DNA from: JAXMHB01 sp046346965
GTDB taxonomy: Bacteria > Pseudomonadota > Gammaproteobacteria > Xanthomonadales > SZUA-5
Assembly: GCA_046346965.1 (NCBI GenBank)
Contig: JAXMHB010000004.1
Location: 310,001 to 374,000, forward strand
DNA: 64,000 nucleotides
Direction: 5' to 3'
Positions 25,765 through 34,719 of this stretch are shown here, in pieces. The position numbers and the translations under genes were made by a program. The notes under the pieces are model-generated. The model saw only the letters and a program-made list of their open reading frames with translations, had not been told where the DNA came from and ran no database searches. Numbering within the stretch: the first letter of the stretch is position 1; each line of letters begins with the position of its first letter.

Positions 25765-27495
25765 TCAGGCCTGGATACCCTGCAAGAGCTTGGCGACGGC
25801 CTCGGCATTGCCCGCTTCGAGCACGCGCTTCTTCAGCTGCATCAAGGGCTTGCGCTGCAGTCGCGCGAGGATTTCCTTGAGTTCCAGGATGCCGCGCGGG
25901 TGCAGGCTGAAATCGGTCAATCCGAGCGCCAGCAGCAGTGCGGTAAAGCGCGTCTCGCCCGCCATTTCGCCGCACAGCGTCACCGGCTTGCCCATCGCCT
26001 GGGCGGTGTCGATCACCGCGCTGATCAATCGCAGTACCGCGGGATGCAGTGGATCGTACCAACGCGAGACGGATTCATTGCCGCGGTCGATCGCCAGCGT
26101 GTACTGGATCAAATCGTTGGTGCCGATCGAGACGAAATCCAGGATCTCGACCATTTGCGGGGCGGTGATCGCCGCTGACGGCACCTCGATCATGCCGCCC
26201 ACCGGCACGCCTTCCTGGAATGGCACGCCGGCCGCGCGCAGCTCCTCCTCCGCCTCGCGGATCAAGGCCCGCGAGCGCTGCGCGTCGTCCGGCCCGCCCA
26301 GCATCGGCAGCAGCAGGTGCACCGGGCCGTGCACGGCGGCGCGCAGGATCGAGCGGATCTGGGTGCGGAACAACTCGGGAAAGCGCAGGCTCAAGCGGAT
26401 GCCGCGCAGGCCCAGCGCCGGATTGGGCTCGTCTTGATCCTGACCCAAAGCCAGTTGCTTGTCGGCGCCGATGTCGAGCGTACGGAAGGTCAGGATGTGG
26501 CCGTCCATCCGGCGCACCGCGTCGGCGTAGGCGTGGTACTGCTCCTCTTCGTCCGGCGGCTGCTGTCGATGCAGGTACAGGAACTCGGTGCGGAACAAGC
26601 CCACGCCGACCGCACCATGCTTGAGCGCGCGATCCAGATCCTTGGGTTGCTCGGCATTGGCCCAGATGCGGATCGATTCGCCATCGGCGGTGCGCGCCGC
26701 GGCGTCGGCCAAACGCAGCAACTGCTGCGCGCGCCGCTTCTGCTCGTACTGGCGCTCGCGATAGCGGGTCAGGCGCTCGCCGTCGGGCTCGATCAGCGCA
26801 AAACCGCGCTCGCCATCGACAATCAGCAACTGGCCTTCGTGCACCATCTGGCGCGCGCCGCGGACGCCGACGATGCAAGGCACACCCAGAGATCGCGCCA
26901 AGATCGAGCTATGCGACAGCGGCCCGCCGGTCTCGATCATGAAAGCTGCGAGGCCACGCTCGGCCAGGCCGTTGAGTTCGGCCGGCTCGATGTCATCGGC
27001 GACGATCACGGTGCCGTCGAGTGCATCCTCCTCGACAAACAGTGCGCGCGCGGGGCGATTGGCCAGCGCGGCGGCAATGCGTTTGACCACCTGATCGACG
27101 TCATCCCGGCGCGAGCGGAAGTAGTCGTCCTGCATCGCTTCGAAGGCGCTGAACAGCTGGTCACGCGCCTGCTTGAGCGCCCACTCGGCGTTGCACGCAC
27201 GCGCGCGGATGAACTCAATCGGCGACTCCACCAAGGCGTCGTCCTCGAGCATCATCAGATGGGTCTCGATGAACTCGCGTACCTCGCTGGCCACCTGTGG
27301 CGCCAGTCGGCCCGCGACCAGCGTCAGCTCGGCGCGGGCAGCAACCACGGCGGCACGGTAGCGATCAATCTCGGCGCCGACCTGGTCGGGATCGAGCGTG
27401 TACTCGGGAATCTCGACACCGCCGCTCTCAAGGACACGGGCGCGGCCGATGCCGATGCCCTTCGATGCTGCTTGTCCGCTGAGGATCAGCGCCAC
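25765..27495 (-). CDS. ptsI: PTS enzyme I (PEP-protein phosphotransferase)
   Basis: A 576-residue enzyme I, which transfers phosphate from phosphoenolpyruvate to HPr. The phospho-histidine is His195 in GGPLSHSSILARSLG. The PEP-binding barrel shows GLFRTEFLYL, LPMLGGPDDAQRSR, FVSIGTNDLIQYTLAIDR and, near the end, VTLCGEMAG with the catalytic cysteine. It lies 24 bp downstream of ptsH as the last gene of the cluster. With no sugar permease nearby, its output is likely EIIA(Ntr)/EIIA(Man) signalling rather than sugar uptake. Confidence 0.95.
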   Translation of the reverse strand: MALILSGQAASKGIGIGRARVLESGGVEIPEYTLDPDQVGAEIDRYRAAVVAARAELTLVAGRLAPQVASEVREFIETHLMMLEDDALVESPIEFIRARACNAEWALKQARDQLFSAFEAMQDDYFRSRRDDVDQVVKRIAAALANRPARALFVEEDALDGTVIVADDIEPAELNGLAERGLAAFMIETGGPLSHSSILARSLGVPCIVGVRGARQMVHEGQLLIVDGERGFALIEPDGERLTRYRERQYEQKRRAQQLLRLADAAARTADGESIRIWANAEQPKDLDRALKHGAVGVGLFRTEFLYLHRQQPPDEEEQYHAYADAVRRMDGHILTFRTLDIGADKQLALGQDQDEPNPALGLRGIRLSLRFPELFRTQIRSILRAAVHGPVHLLLPMLGGPDDAQRSRALIREAEEELRAAGVPFQEGVPVGGMIEVPSAAITAPQMVEILDFVSIGTNDLIQYTLAIDRGNESVSRWYDPLHPAVLRLISAVIDTAQAMGKPVTLCGEMAGETRFTALLLALGLTDFSLHPRGILELKEILARLQRKPLMQLKKRVLEAGNAEAVAKLLQGIQA

Positions 27496-27519
27496 CAGGA
27501 TCTCCCGGGCTCAGGGCCC

Positions 27520-27789
27520 TCAATCTGCTTCGTCAAAGCGCCGGTTGAAGAGCTCGACCACCGCTGCCAGCGCGTCGCCCTCGTCGGCGCCATCAGCACG
27601 GATGACCAGCGAGGTCCCTTTCCCGGCCGCCAGCATCATCACCCCGAGGATGCTCTGCGCGTTCACCTCGCGGCCGCGGCACAGCAGCATCACCTTGGCG
27701 CTGTAGCGCCCTACCAGCTGCACCAGCTTGGCCGCCGCGCGCGCGTGCAGGCCCAGGCGATTGCTGACCACGATCTCCTGCTCAACCAT
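27520..27789 (-). CDS. ptsH: Phosphocarrier protein HPr
   Basis: An 89-residue HPr. His15 in NRLGLHARAAAKL accepts phosphate from enzyme I. Ser46 in AQSILGVMMLAAGKGT is the site for HPr kinase, whose gene is also in this cluster. Having both residues with hprK present implies a regulatory switch on HPr. The 5' end overlaps the EIIA(Man) gene by 8 bp. Confidence 0.95.
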   Translation of the reverse strand: MVEQEIVVSNRLGLHARAAAKLVQLVGRYSAKVMLLCRGREVNAQSILGVMMLAAGKGTSLVIRADGADEGDALAAVVELFNRRFDEAD

Positions 27790-28171
27790 CCATCACCACT
27801 CCAGCCCGCCCGCCATCCCGCGCAATCTCAGCCAGTTCGCGCAGTCCCTTTTCCGGATAATTCAATACTCGCAGCAACATCGGCAGATTGAGGCCGGCCA
27901 CGCGCACCAGAGTGCGACCTGGTTCATGTTCCGCCGCCAGATTGAAGGGCGTGGCGCCATACAGATCCACCAGCACCAGCACGCCCTGCCCTTCATCGAG
28001 GTCGCGCAGTTCCTGGCGCAGCGTGCGCGTGCAAATCTCGCCGTCGCCCACTTCCCAGGGCACCTCGAACACGCCGACCTTGGCCGGCACCACGCGCATT
28101 ACCCGCCGCGCCGCCGCCATCAGGCTGGACCCGACGCCTTCGTGGGTCATCAACAGCACACCTACGCTCAT
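27782..28171 (-). CDS. PTS EIIA component of the mannose family
   Basis: A 129-residue mannose-type EIIA. The phosphorylatable His10 lies in VGVLLMTHEGVGSSL. The motif VLVLVDLYGATPFNLA is typical of the family. There are no EIIB/C/D partners in the window, as in other proteobacteria where this protein is part of a regulatory PTS. It overlaps ptsH by 8 bp and follows rapZ by 4 bp. Confidence 0.9.
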   Translation of the reverse strand: MSVGVLLMTHEGVGSSLMAAARRVMRVVPAKVGVFEVPWEVGDGEICTRTLRQELRDLDEGQGVLVLVDLYGATPFNLAAEHEPGRTLVRVAGLNLPMLLRVLNYPEKGLRELAEIARDGGRAGVVMDG

Positions 28172-28175
28172 GGTT

Positions 28176-29060
28176 TCACGCCAGCTCTCGATGGAAGCAC
28201 AAGACCTCGCCGCCCAGACTGCGGAAACGCTCCTGCAGTCGTTCGACGATATACACCGAACGATGGCGCCCGCCGGTACAGCCGATTGCCACCGTCAGAT
28301 AGCTGCGCTCGGTGGGATCGAAGCGCGGCAGCCAGCGGCGCAGAAAGCGCTCGACGTCATCGACAAACTCCGCCACCTCGGGCCGTGCTTCAAAATACTC
28401 GCGCACGCCGGCATCGCGTCCCGACAGCGGGCGCAAACGCGGTTCCCAGTGCGGATTCGGCAGAGCGCGCGCATCGAAGACGAAATCGGCCTCGCTTGGC
28501 ACGCCACGCTTGAAGGCGAAGGATTCGAACAGCAGCGACACTCCGCTGGCACTCAAACCGAGCGCCTCCAGGATGCGCCGGCGCAACTGGTAGACGTTGA
28601 GTTCGCTGGTGTCGATCTCGGCGTCGGCAATCTGCCGCACCGATTTGAGCAGCACGCGCTCGCGCGCGATCGCATCGCTCAGGGAGATACCCTCGCAGCC
28701 CAGCGGATGGCGCCGACGCGTCTCCGAGAAGCGCTTGAGCAACACATCGTCGCGCGCATCGAGAAACAGCAAAAAGGGCGGCAGTCCCAGCTCGGCCAGA
28801 TGCGAGAAGGCCTGCGGCAGCTCGTTCGGATCACCGCTGGCGGTGCGCGCATCGATGCCTACCGCCAGCCGCGGGAACCGGGTCTCGCCGCCGCCCAGCG
28901 CATGGTCCGCGAGCGACTTCAGCAGGCTGGGCGGCAGATTGTCGATGCAGTAGAAGCCCAAATCCTCGAGCGTGCGCAGAGCGACCGTCTTGCCCGAGCC
29001 CGACAGCCCGCTGACCACCGCGAGGCGCACTTTGCCGCCGTCCGTGAGCTTGCTCACCAT
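28176..29060 (-). CDS. rapZ: RNase adapter / nucleotide-binding protein RapZ
   Basis: A 294-residue P-loop protein. Walker A is GLSGSGKT at 18-25, followed by LEDLGFYCIDNLPPSLL, both diagnostic of RapZ/YvcJ. The C-terminal half has the conserved LSFAFKRG-like stretch (ESFAFKRGVPSEADFVFDAR), then YLTVAIGCTGGRHRSVYIVE. In E. coli RapZ controls GlmS levels through small RNAs; that role is family knowledge, not visible here. Its 5' end overlaps the 3' end of hprK by 7 bp. Confidence 0.95.
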   Translation of the reverse strand: MVSKLTDGGKVRLAVVSGLSGSGKTVALRTLEDLGFYCIDNLPPSLLKSLADHALGGGETRFPRLAVGIDARTASGDPNELPQAFSHLAELGLPPFLLFLDARDDVLLKRFSETRRRHPLGCEGISLSDAIARERVLLKSVRQIADAEIDTSELNVYQLRRRILEALGLSASGVSLLFESFAFKRGVPSEADFVFDARALPNPHWEPRLRPLSGRDAGVREYFEARPEVAEFVDDVERFLRRWLPRFDPTERSYLTVAIGCTGGRHRSVYIVERLQERFRSLGGEVLCFHRELA

Positions 29061-30007
29061 GAGCGTGAACGTTTCATCGTATGCGCCTGACGATCGATGA
29101 AGGTCTGCGCCGCATCGATCCCCTTCGACTTCAGCACGTGATTGCGCACGGCCGCCTCGACCAGCACCGCCAGATTGCGTCCGGGCGCCACCGGAATCAC
29201 CAGTCGCGGCACGTCCACATCGAGCACCTTGTAGTTGCTGACGTCGCCATACAGACGCTTCATGCCATCGTGATCGCCGTCGGCAACGGTGGGCCCCAGG
29301 TGCACGATCAGGCGCAGGTACTTGTTGCGCTTGACCGCGGTGTCGCCAAACATCTCGCGCACATTGAGCACGCCGAGGCCGCGCACTTCCAGGCAGTCCT
29401 GCAGCATGTCCGGGCAGGTGCCGTCGATCACGTCCGGGGCGATCAGGGTGAACTCGGGCGCGTCATCGGCGATCAAACGGTGGCCGCGGGTAATCAGCTC
29501 CAGCGCCAGTTCGCTCTTGCCGGCACCGGCTTCCCCGGTGATCAGCACGCCGATGGAATACACCTCCAGGAACACGCCATGCAGCGTGGTGCGCGCGGCC
29601 AGCGCGCGCGCGAGGTGGTATTGCAGATAGGTCAGCAAATCATGGCCGCGCTTGGCGCTGCGCCACACCGGCACATGCGCCTTGCGCGCTGCCGCCAGCA
29701 CGTCCTCGGGCGGCTCCAAATTGCGCGCGACGATCAACACCGCCGGCTGCAGTTTCATGATGCGCTGCACCGTGGTGCGCCGGTTGGTGACCGGCAGACC
29801 ATCCAGGAAGGCGATTTCCTCGGCCCCCAGGATCTGAATCTTGTTGGGATGGATCAGGTTGAGATAACCCACCAGCGAGGGCCGGCGCTGGCGCCCTTCG
29901 CTGATCTCGATGCGCTTGTCGCCGCCCTCGTGCGCGGCCACCCAGGTCAACTCCAGGCGCGTGCGTACTTCGTCGAAAAGCTCGTGGGCGCTGAGATGGC
30001 GATTCAT
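29054..30007 (-). CDS. hprK: HPr kinase/phosphorylase
   Basis: A 317-residue HprK. Its Walker A GEAGAGKS is at 158-165, with the catalytic His143 in TTLHGVFLEV, and the C-terminal signature includes EVRGLGVLNVREMFGD. It phosphorylates HPr on Ser46, which is present here. It lies between ptsN and rapZ in the typical order of proteobacterial rpoN clusters. Confidence 0.95.
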   Translation of the reverse strand: MNRHLSAHELFDEVRTRLELTWVAAHEGGDKRIEISEGRQRRPSLVGYLNLIHPNKIQILGAEEIAFLDGLPVTNRRTTVQRIMKLQPAVLIVARNLEPPEDVLAAARKAHVPVWRSAKRGHDLLTYLQYHLARALAARTTLHGVFLEVYSIGVLITGEAGAGKSELALELITRGHRLIADDAPEFTLIAPDVIDGTCPDMLQDCLEVRGLGVLNVREMFGDTAVKRNKYLRLIVHLGPTVADGDHDGMKRLYGDVSNYKVLDVDVPRLVIPVAPGRNLAVLVEAAVRNHVLKSKGIDAAQTFIDRQAHTMKRSRSW

Positions 30008-30033
30008 GGCAGCAAGCCCGCGACGCCCATCGC

Positions 30034-30504
30034 TTACACCTCGCTGCTTTGCACGGTATGCGCCGACAGGCGCTTGTACAGGGTATGCGAATCCGGGGCG
30101 GCGCGCAGATCCGCGACCACCTCGGGATGACTGAAGAGTTCGGCGATCTGCGCCAGCAGCGACAAATGCTGGTCGGTGAAGTGCTCCGGCACCATCAGCG
30201 CCAGGATCAGATCGACCGGTTCGCCATCGGGGGCGTCGAAGTCGATCGGCTGCTTCAAGCGGATGAAAGCCGCCGACGGCTGGACGTCGGCGGCCACGCG
30301 GCCATGCGGAATGGCGACCCCCTGACCGAGCCCGGTCGAGCCCAGATGCTCGCGCGCGATCAGCGCGTCGAACACCCGGCCCTCGATGTCAGCCCCGGCA
30401 CCCGCAGCCAGCAGCGTCGCTGCATGCTCCAGCACACGCTTCTTGCTCGCTGCACGCACATCGGCATGCACACGACCGCGGATCAGGATATCGACCAGTT
30501 GCAT
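30034..30504 (-). CDS. ptsN: Nitrogen-PTS EIIA (PtsN)
   Basis: A 156-residue EIIA of the nitrogen/fructose family. The active-site His67 is in GVAIPHGRV. The start MQLVDILIRGRVHADVRAAS and the motif KKRVLEHAATLLA fit PtsN. The usual role is regulation of potassium uptake and stress responses. The Kup potassium transporter gene lies upstream of this cluster, which may be coincidence. It is 4 bp downstream of hpf. Confidence 0.93.
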   Translation of the reverse strand: MQLVDILIRGRVHADVRAASKKRVLEHAATLLAAGAGADIEGRVFDALIAREHLGSTGLGQGVAIPHGRVAADVQPSAAFIRLKQPIDFDAPDGEPVDLILALMVPEHFTDQHLSLLAQIAELFSHPEVVADLRAAPDSHTLYKRLSAHTVQSSEV

Positions 30505-30508
30505 GGGA

Positions 30509-30826
30509 TCAGGCGTTGAAGCCGTCGGCGACAGCGCCGCGGTGTTCGGCCGCGCGTTCCTTGTAGCGCACCAACTGGCGATCGAGCTTGTCCATCAAGC
30601 CGTCGATGGCGGCGTACACGTCCTGGCCCTCGGCCTTGGCAAACAGGGTTTTGCCGCGCAGATTGACGGTGGCTTCGGCGTACTGGGCGAGCTTCTCGGT
30701 CCCCAGGATCACGTGCACGTCAATCACTTTCTCGAAAGACTCGGTCAACCGTTGCACCTTGCCGCGCGCATAGCTTTTCAGGGCGTCGGTGACTTCCAGT
30801 TGGTGACCCGAGATGGTGAGGTTCAT
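30509..30826 (-). CDS. hpf: Ribosome hibernation-promoting factor (short HPF)
   Basis: A 105-residue HPF/YfiA-type protein, beginning MNLTISGHQLEVTDALKSYA and continuing KVQRLTESFEKVIDVHVILG. Its length matches the short HPF that dimerises ribosomes with RMF. I chose the ATG at 30826 because AGAGGAGT lies 5 nt upstream; the longer open frame above it is not conserved in character. It sits in the expected place after rpoN. Confidence 0.93.
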   Translation of the reverse strand: MNLTISGHQLEVTDALKSYARGKVQRLTESFEKVIDVHVILGTEKLAQYAEATVNLRGKTLFAKAEGQDVYAAIDGLMDKLDRQLVRYKERAAEHRGAVADGFNA

Positions 30827-30902
30827 TAGCGAGACTCCTCTGCGGAAAAACAGCCCGGTGGGCTGCGGCGGCGCGTGCCTGGGGCTGGATCGATGAACCT
30901 GA

Positions 30903-32357
30903 TCAAGCCGAACGCACACGTTCGTTCGATGAGGGGATGCGCATGGCTTCACGATACTTGGCGACCGTACGCCGCGCCACCAGAATGCCGCGGCGCTTGA
31001 GCACATCCGAAATGGCGCTGTCGGACAAGGGTTTTTGCGGAGACTCGTCGTCGATCAGGCGCTTGATCATGGCCTGGATCGCAGTACTGGAGGCCTCGCC
31101 GCCGTCCTTGGTCGAGACATGGCTGGAGAAGAAGTACTTGAACTCGTAGGTGCCGCGCGGCGTGTGCAGGTACTTGCGCGTGGTGACGCGGCTGACAGTG
31201 GATTCGTGCATGCCGATTTCGTCGGCGACTTCACGCAGCACCAGCGGGCGCATTGCTTCGGGCCCACGCTCCAGAAAGGCTTCCTGGCGATCGACGATCA
31301 CGCGCGCCACCTTGAGCACGGTCTGATCGCGCTGTTCCAGGCTCTTCAACAGCCAGCGCGCCTCCTGCAATTGCCCTTTCAGCGCCGTGCCTTCGTCGCG
31401 TGCGCAGCGGCGCAGCAAACTGGCGTAGTGGTCGTTGATGCGCACCTTGGGCGCAGCGCCGGGATTCAGGCTGGTTTCCCAGCGACCGTGGCGCTTGTAG
31501 ACATAGACATCCGGAATGACGTGCTCGGCGGCAATGGTCGAAAAACCGGCGCCGGGCTTGGGTGACAGCGCACGAATCATCGCGATGGCGCGGTCCAGCA
31601 AATCGTCGTCGACCTGCAGGTCGCGGGCCAGACGCACGCGGTCATGCCGCGCCAGGAACTCGAGATGGCTGGCGACGATGCGCAAAGCCAGCGCCTGCGC
31701 CTCGTCGGCCGCGAACTGGTGCAGCTGCACGCTCAGGCACTCGCGCAAATCGCGGCTGGCCACGCCCACCGGATCCAGTTGCTGCACGAAGTGGCGCACT
31801 GCCGCGACTTCATCGGCATTGACCCGATGCTCCGGCGCCACGGCGGCGATCAGCTCGTCGTCGGGCTCCTGCAGGTAGCCATCCTCGTCCAGCGCTTCGA
31901 CGATCGCATGGGCAATTGCCAGATCGCGCGGACTCAGATGCGAGAGATGCAGCTGCCAGAGCAAGTGATCGGCCAGATCCGGTACCGCCGCCTGCCGCGT
32001 TTCGGCGCCCTCGTCATCGCCATCCTCGTTCTGCCGACTGCCGCTGCTGAAGTCGGGCAGGTCGAATTCCGACTCCGGGCCATCGCGCCAATCCTCGTCG
32101 GCGGTCGCCTCGCTGCGCTCGCCTTCGCTGGCGGCGTTGTCCACTGGCGTTGCATCGGGACTGCCGTCGGGGCTGGCGGGCTCGGGTGCAGGCGCGACTT
32201 CATCCCATTCGAGCATGGGATTGGATTCGATCGCCATCGACAACTCGGACTGCAATTCCAGTGTCGACAGCGTCAACAGCCGGATCGCCTGCTTCAGTTG
32301 TGGGGTCAGGGTCAGTTGCTGACCGACGCGGAGCTGGAGACTGGGCTTCATGGCCAT
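30903..32357 (-). CDS. rpoN: RNA polymerase sigma-54 factor
   Basis: A 484-residue sigma-54. The N-terminal Gln/Leu-rich activator-contact region is MKPSLQLRVGQQLTLTPQLK followed by QAIRLLTLSTLELQ. An acidic linker (about 50-120) is followed by the core-binding part and the RpoN box ARRTVAKYRE at 461-470. Genes downstream are hpf, ptsN, hprK, rapZ, EIIA(Man), ptsH and ptsI, all on the minus strand and closely spaced. The lptABC genes often found before rpoN are absent; upstream are a short repeat and kup. The partner activator PspF is encoded at the left end. Confidence 0.95.
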   Translation of the reverse strand: MAMKPSLQLRVGQQLTLTPQLKQAIRLLTLSTLELQSELSMAIESNPMLEWDEVAPAPEPASPDGSPDATPVDNAASEGERSEATADEDWRDGPESEFDLPDFSSGSRQNEDGDDEGAETRQAAVPDLADHLLWQLHLSHLSPRDLAIAHAIVEALDEDGYLQEPDDELIAAVAPEHRVNADEVAAVRHFVQQLDPVGVASRDLRECLSVQLHQFAADEAQALALRIVASHLEFLARHDRVRLARDLQVDDDLLDRAIAMIRALSPKPGAGFSTIAAEHVIPDVYVYKRHGRWETSLNPGAAPKVRINDHYASLLRRCARDEGTALKGQLQEARWLLKSLEQRDQTVLKVARVIVDRQEAFLERGPEAMRPLVLREVADEIGMHESTVSRVTTRKYLHTPRGTYEFKYFFSSHVSTKDGGEASSTAIQAMIKRLIDDESPQKPLSDSAISDVLKRRGILVARRTVAKYREAMRIPSSNERVRSA

Positions 32358-32533
32358 AGCATGCGTTGCCGAGCGCAGCGTTTCCAGGGGGTCAGATCAA
32401 AGTGTGCGCGGCGTTACCGACGATCATCTTCCTGCTGTGTCGGCCCTCCCTCGATGCTGTGGCCGGACCTGCGCACGCCTGAGCGCGAAGCGCACGCTCG
32501 CCTCTGCCCGCCAGTGTCGATCAACGGGTCACC

Positions 32534-32595
32534 GGGCCCAGCGCATTACGACGCCGCCGCGTCCGGGCCCAGCGCATTACGACGCCGCCGCGTCC
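32534..32595. repeat. Tandem 31-bp direct repeat (two perfect units)
   Basis: Two identical 31-bp units, 32534-32564 and 32565-32595, each starting GGGCCCAGCGCATTACGACG. They lie between the rpoN start and the kup stop, 8 bp from the end of kup. Confidence 0.9.
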
Positions 32596-32603
32596 GCGTC
32601 GCC

Positions 32604-34472
32604 TCAGATCTCGACCTGAGTGCCCAATTCCACCACGCGGTTCGGCGGCAATTTGAGGAAGTCCATCGCTCGCGCAGCGCTCTTCCACATCCAGCCGAAC
32701 AGATGCTCGCGCCAGGCCACCATGCCCTTGCCGCTGGTAGGCACGACGGTCTCGCGACCGAGGAAGAAGGTGGTGTCCATCAGATCGAAGGGCAGCCCGT
32801 CAGCCTGCGCCAGCTTCAACACAAGCGGCACATTGAGCTCCTCGGAGAAGCCAAAGTGCGCCTTGATCCGATAGAAGCCCGCGCCCAGGTTCTCGATCTC
32901 CAGGCGCTTGCCGTCACTGATGGCGGGCACCTCTTCGACGATCAAACTCATCAGCACGACGCGCTCGTGCAAGATCTTGTTGTGCTTCAGATTGTGCAGC
33001 AGGCTGTGCGGAATGCCTTCGGCCACGCGCGAGAGAAAAACCGCAGTCCCGGACACCCGCGGCACACCGCTGCAGCTGCCGAGGAACACCTCGATCGGCA
33101 TCTGCTGGCATTGCACCTGTTCGCGCACCATCCGACTGCCGCGCACCCAGGTGGTCATCAGCAACACCAGAGCCATGCTCAATACCAGCGGGAACCAGCC
33201 GCCGTTGCTGATCTTGAGGGCGTTGGCCGCCAAATAGCTGAGATCGAACAGCACCAAGCCGGCAATCGCCAGCAGCGCCCACACCGGCCAACGCCACCCG
33301 CTGCGCGCCAGATACAGCACCAGCGAGATCTCCAGCACCATCGTCAGCGAGACCGCGATGCCATAGGCGGAAGCAATCTCGGACGAACTGCCGAAGGCGA
33401 GAATCAGGCAGATGACGCCCGTGAGCATGGTCCAGTTCGCCACCGGCACGTAGATCTGGCCGATGGTGCTTTCGGAGGTGTGCACGATGTCGGCACGCGG
33501 CAGAAAGCCGAGTTGGATCGCCTGACGACTGACCGAAAACACGCCCGAAATCACTGCTTGTGAAGCAATCACGGTGGCCACCGTTGCGAGCAGCACCAGC
33601 GGCAACTGCAGCGCGGCGGGCGCCAGTCGGTAGAAGGGGTGACTGACGGCACCGGGATCGGCCAGCAACAGCGCGCCCTGACCGAAGTAGTTCAGCAGGA
33701 TCGCCGGCATCACCACCCCGAACCAACTGACGCGAATCGCCGAGCGGCCGAAGTGGCCCATGTCGGCGTACAGCGCTTCGCCGCCGGTCATCACCAGAAA
33801 CACCGCGCCCATGATGACCAGCGTATGCCAACCATGGCGCGTCGCGAGATCAATCGCCCAGCGCGGATCGAGGGCGTGAAAAATCCCCGGGTCGTCGGCG
33901 ATGTGCATCACCCCGAGCACGGCGAGCACCAGGAACCACAGCAGCATGATGGGACCAAAAAAGGCGGCGACGCGCTCGGTGCCGCGGCGCTGGACCGCAA
34001 ACAGCAGCACGATCACGGCGATCGCAATCGGGCTGGCGTGATCGCCCAGCGCCGGCGCCGCCACGCCCAGACCTTCAACCGCGCTCAATACCGAGATCGC
34101 CGGCGTGATCAAGCCATCGGCAAAGAACAAGGACGCGCCGGCCATGCCGATCAGCAGCAGCAGGCGACGGCGGCGCTTGCCGGCGGCGCTGCGCTGCAGC
34201 GCCAGCGTCATCAAGGCCAGGATTCCGCCCTCGCCCCGATGATCGGCGCGCAGGATCAGCGCAAGGTATTTGATCGACACCACCAGGGTCATCGACCACA
34301 CCATCAGCGAGAGCACACCGAGCACGTTCTCGCGATTGGGCGCCAGCGCGTAATCGCCGTGAAAGCACTCGCGCAAGGCGTACAAAGGGCTGGTACCGAT
34401 ATCGCCAAACACCACGCCGATGGCCGCAACCACCAGAGCCCGACTGTAGACCGGGACGTGCGAATCCGACAT
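32604..34472 (-). CDS. kup: Low-affinity potassium transporter Kup
   Basis: A 622-residue KUP/HAK/KT-family potassium uptake protein. The N-terminus has ALVVAAIGVVFGDIGTSPLY, the family signature. About 12 hydrophobic helices follow, including TGGEALYADMGHFGRSAIRV. A cytoplasmic C-terminal domain of about 170 residues ends VVELGTQVEI. It transports K+ probably with protons. It sits upstream of rpoN on the same strand, but about 250 bp separate them. Confidence 0.95.
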   Translation of the reverse strand: MSDSHVPVYSRALVVAAIGVVFGDIGTSPLYALRECFHGDYALAPNRENVLGVLSLMVWSMTLVVSIKYLALILRADHRGEGGILALMTLALQRSAAGKRRRRLLLLIGMAGASLFFADGLITPAISVLSAVEGLGVAAPALGDHASPIAIAVIVLLFAVQRRGTERVAAFFGPIMLLWFLVLAVLGVMHIADDPGIFHALDPRWAIDLATRHGWHTLVIMGAVFLVMTGGEALYADMGHFGRSAIRVSWFGVVMPAILLNYFGQGALLLADPGAVSHPFYRLAPAALQLPLVLLATVATVIASQAVISGVFSVSRQAIQLGFLPRADIVHTSESTIGQIYVPVANWTMLTGVICLILAFGSSSEIASAYGIAVSLTMVLEISLVLYLARSGWRWPVWALLAIAGLVLFDLSYLAANALKISNGGWFPLVLSMALVLLMTTWVRGSRMVREQVQCQQMPIEVFLGSCSGVPRVSGTAVFLSRVAEGIPHSLLHNLKHNKILHERVVLMSLIVEEVPAISDGKRLEIENLGAGFYRIKAHFGFSEELNVPLVLKLAQADGLPFDLMDTTFFLGRETVVPTSGKGMVAWREHLFGWMWKSAARAMDFLKLPPNRVVELGTQVEI

Positions 34473-34666
34473 GGTTCAGAACACCTGCGTCTGAGGTCGG
34501 CGGATGATCCGCTCGGGCATTCGGTTGACAACTCGCGCGTTGTGCGATGCAGCATAACGTGCCGATCGCGCCTGCGCAGTCTAGCGAAACCACCCGCGCC
34601 GGGGGCCTCGCCGACCCCGGAGGGTCGCGCGCGGGCTGTGCCGCTTCGCCTCACTTCCCCGGAAAA

Positions 34667-34694
34667 AACCAGGCCGCCCGGAGGCGGCCTGGTT
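34667..34694 (-). terminator. Rho-independent terminator after secF
   Basis: A perfect 12-bp stem AACCAGGCCGCC / GGCGGCCTGGTT with a CGGA loop. Six A residues lie just upstream on the plus strand, giving a U-tract for minus-strand transcripts. It ends the yajC-secD-secF operon. Confidence 0.92.
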
Positions 34695-34719
34695 CATCAT
34701 GCGAGATGGCAGTCCGCGC

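Noticed and set aside
26317..27891. Long plus-strand frame opposite ptsI and ptsH
   Set aside because: Antisense to conserved PTS genes, with no motif of its own.
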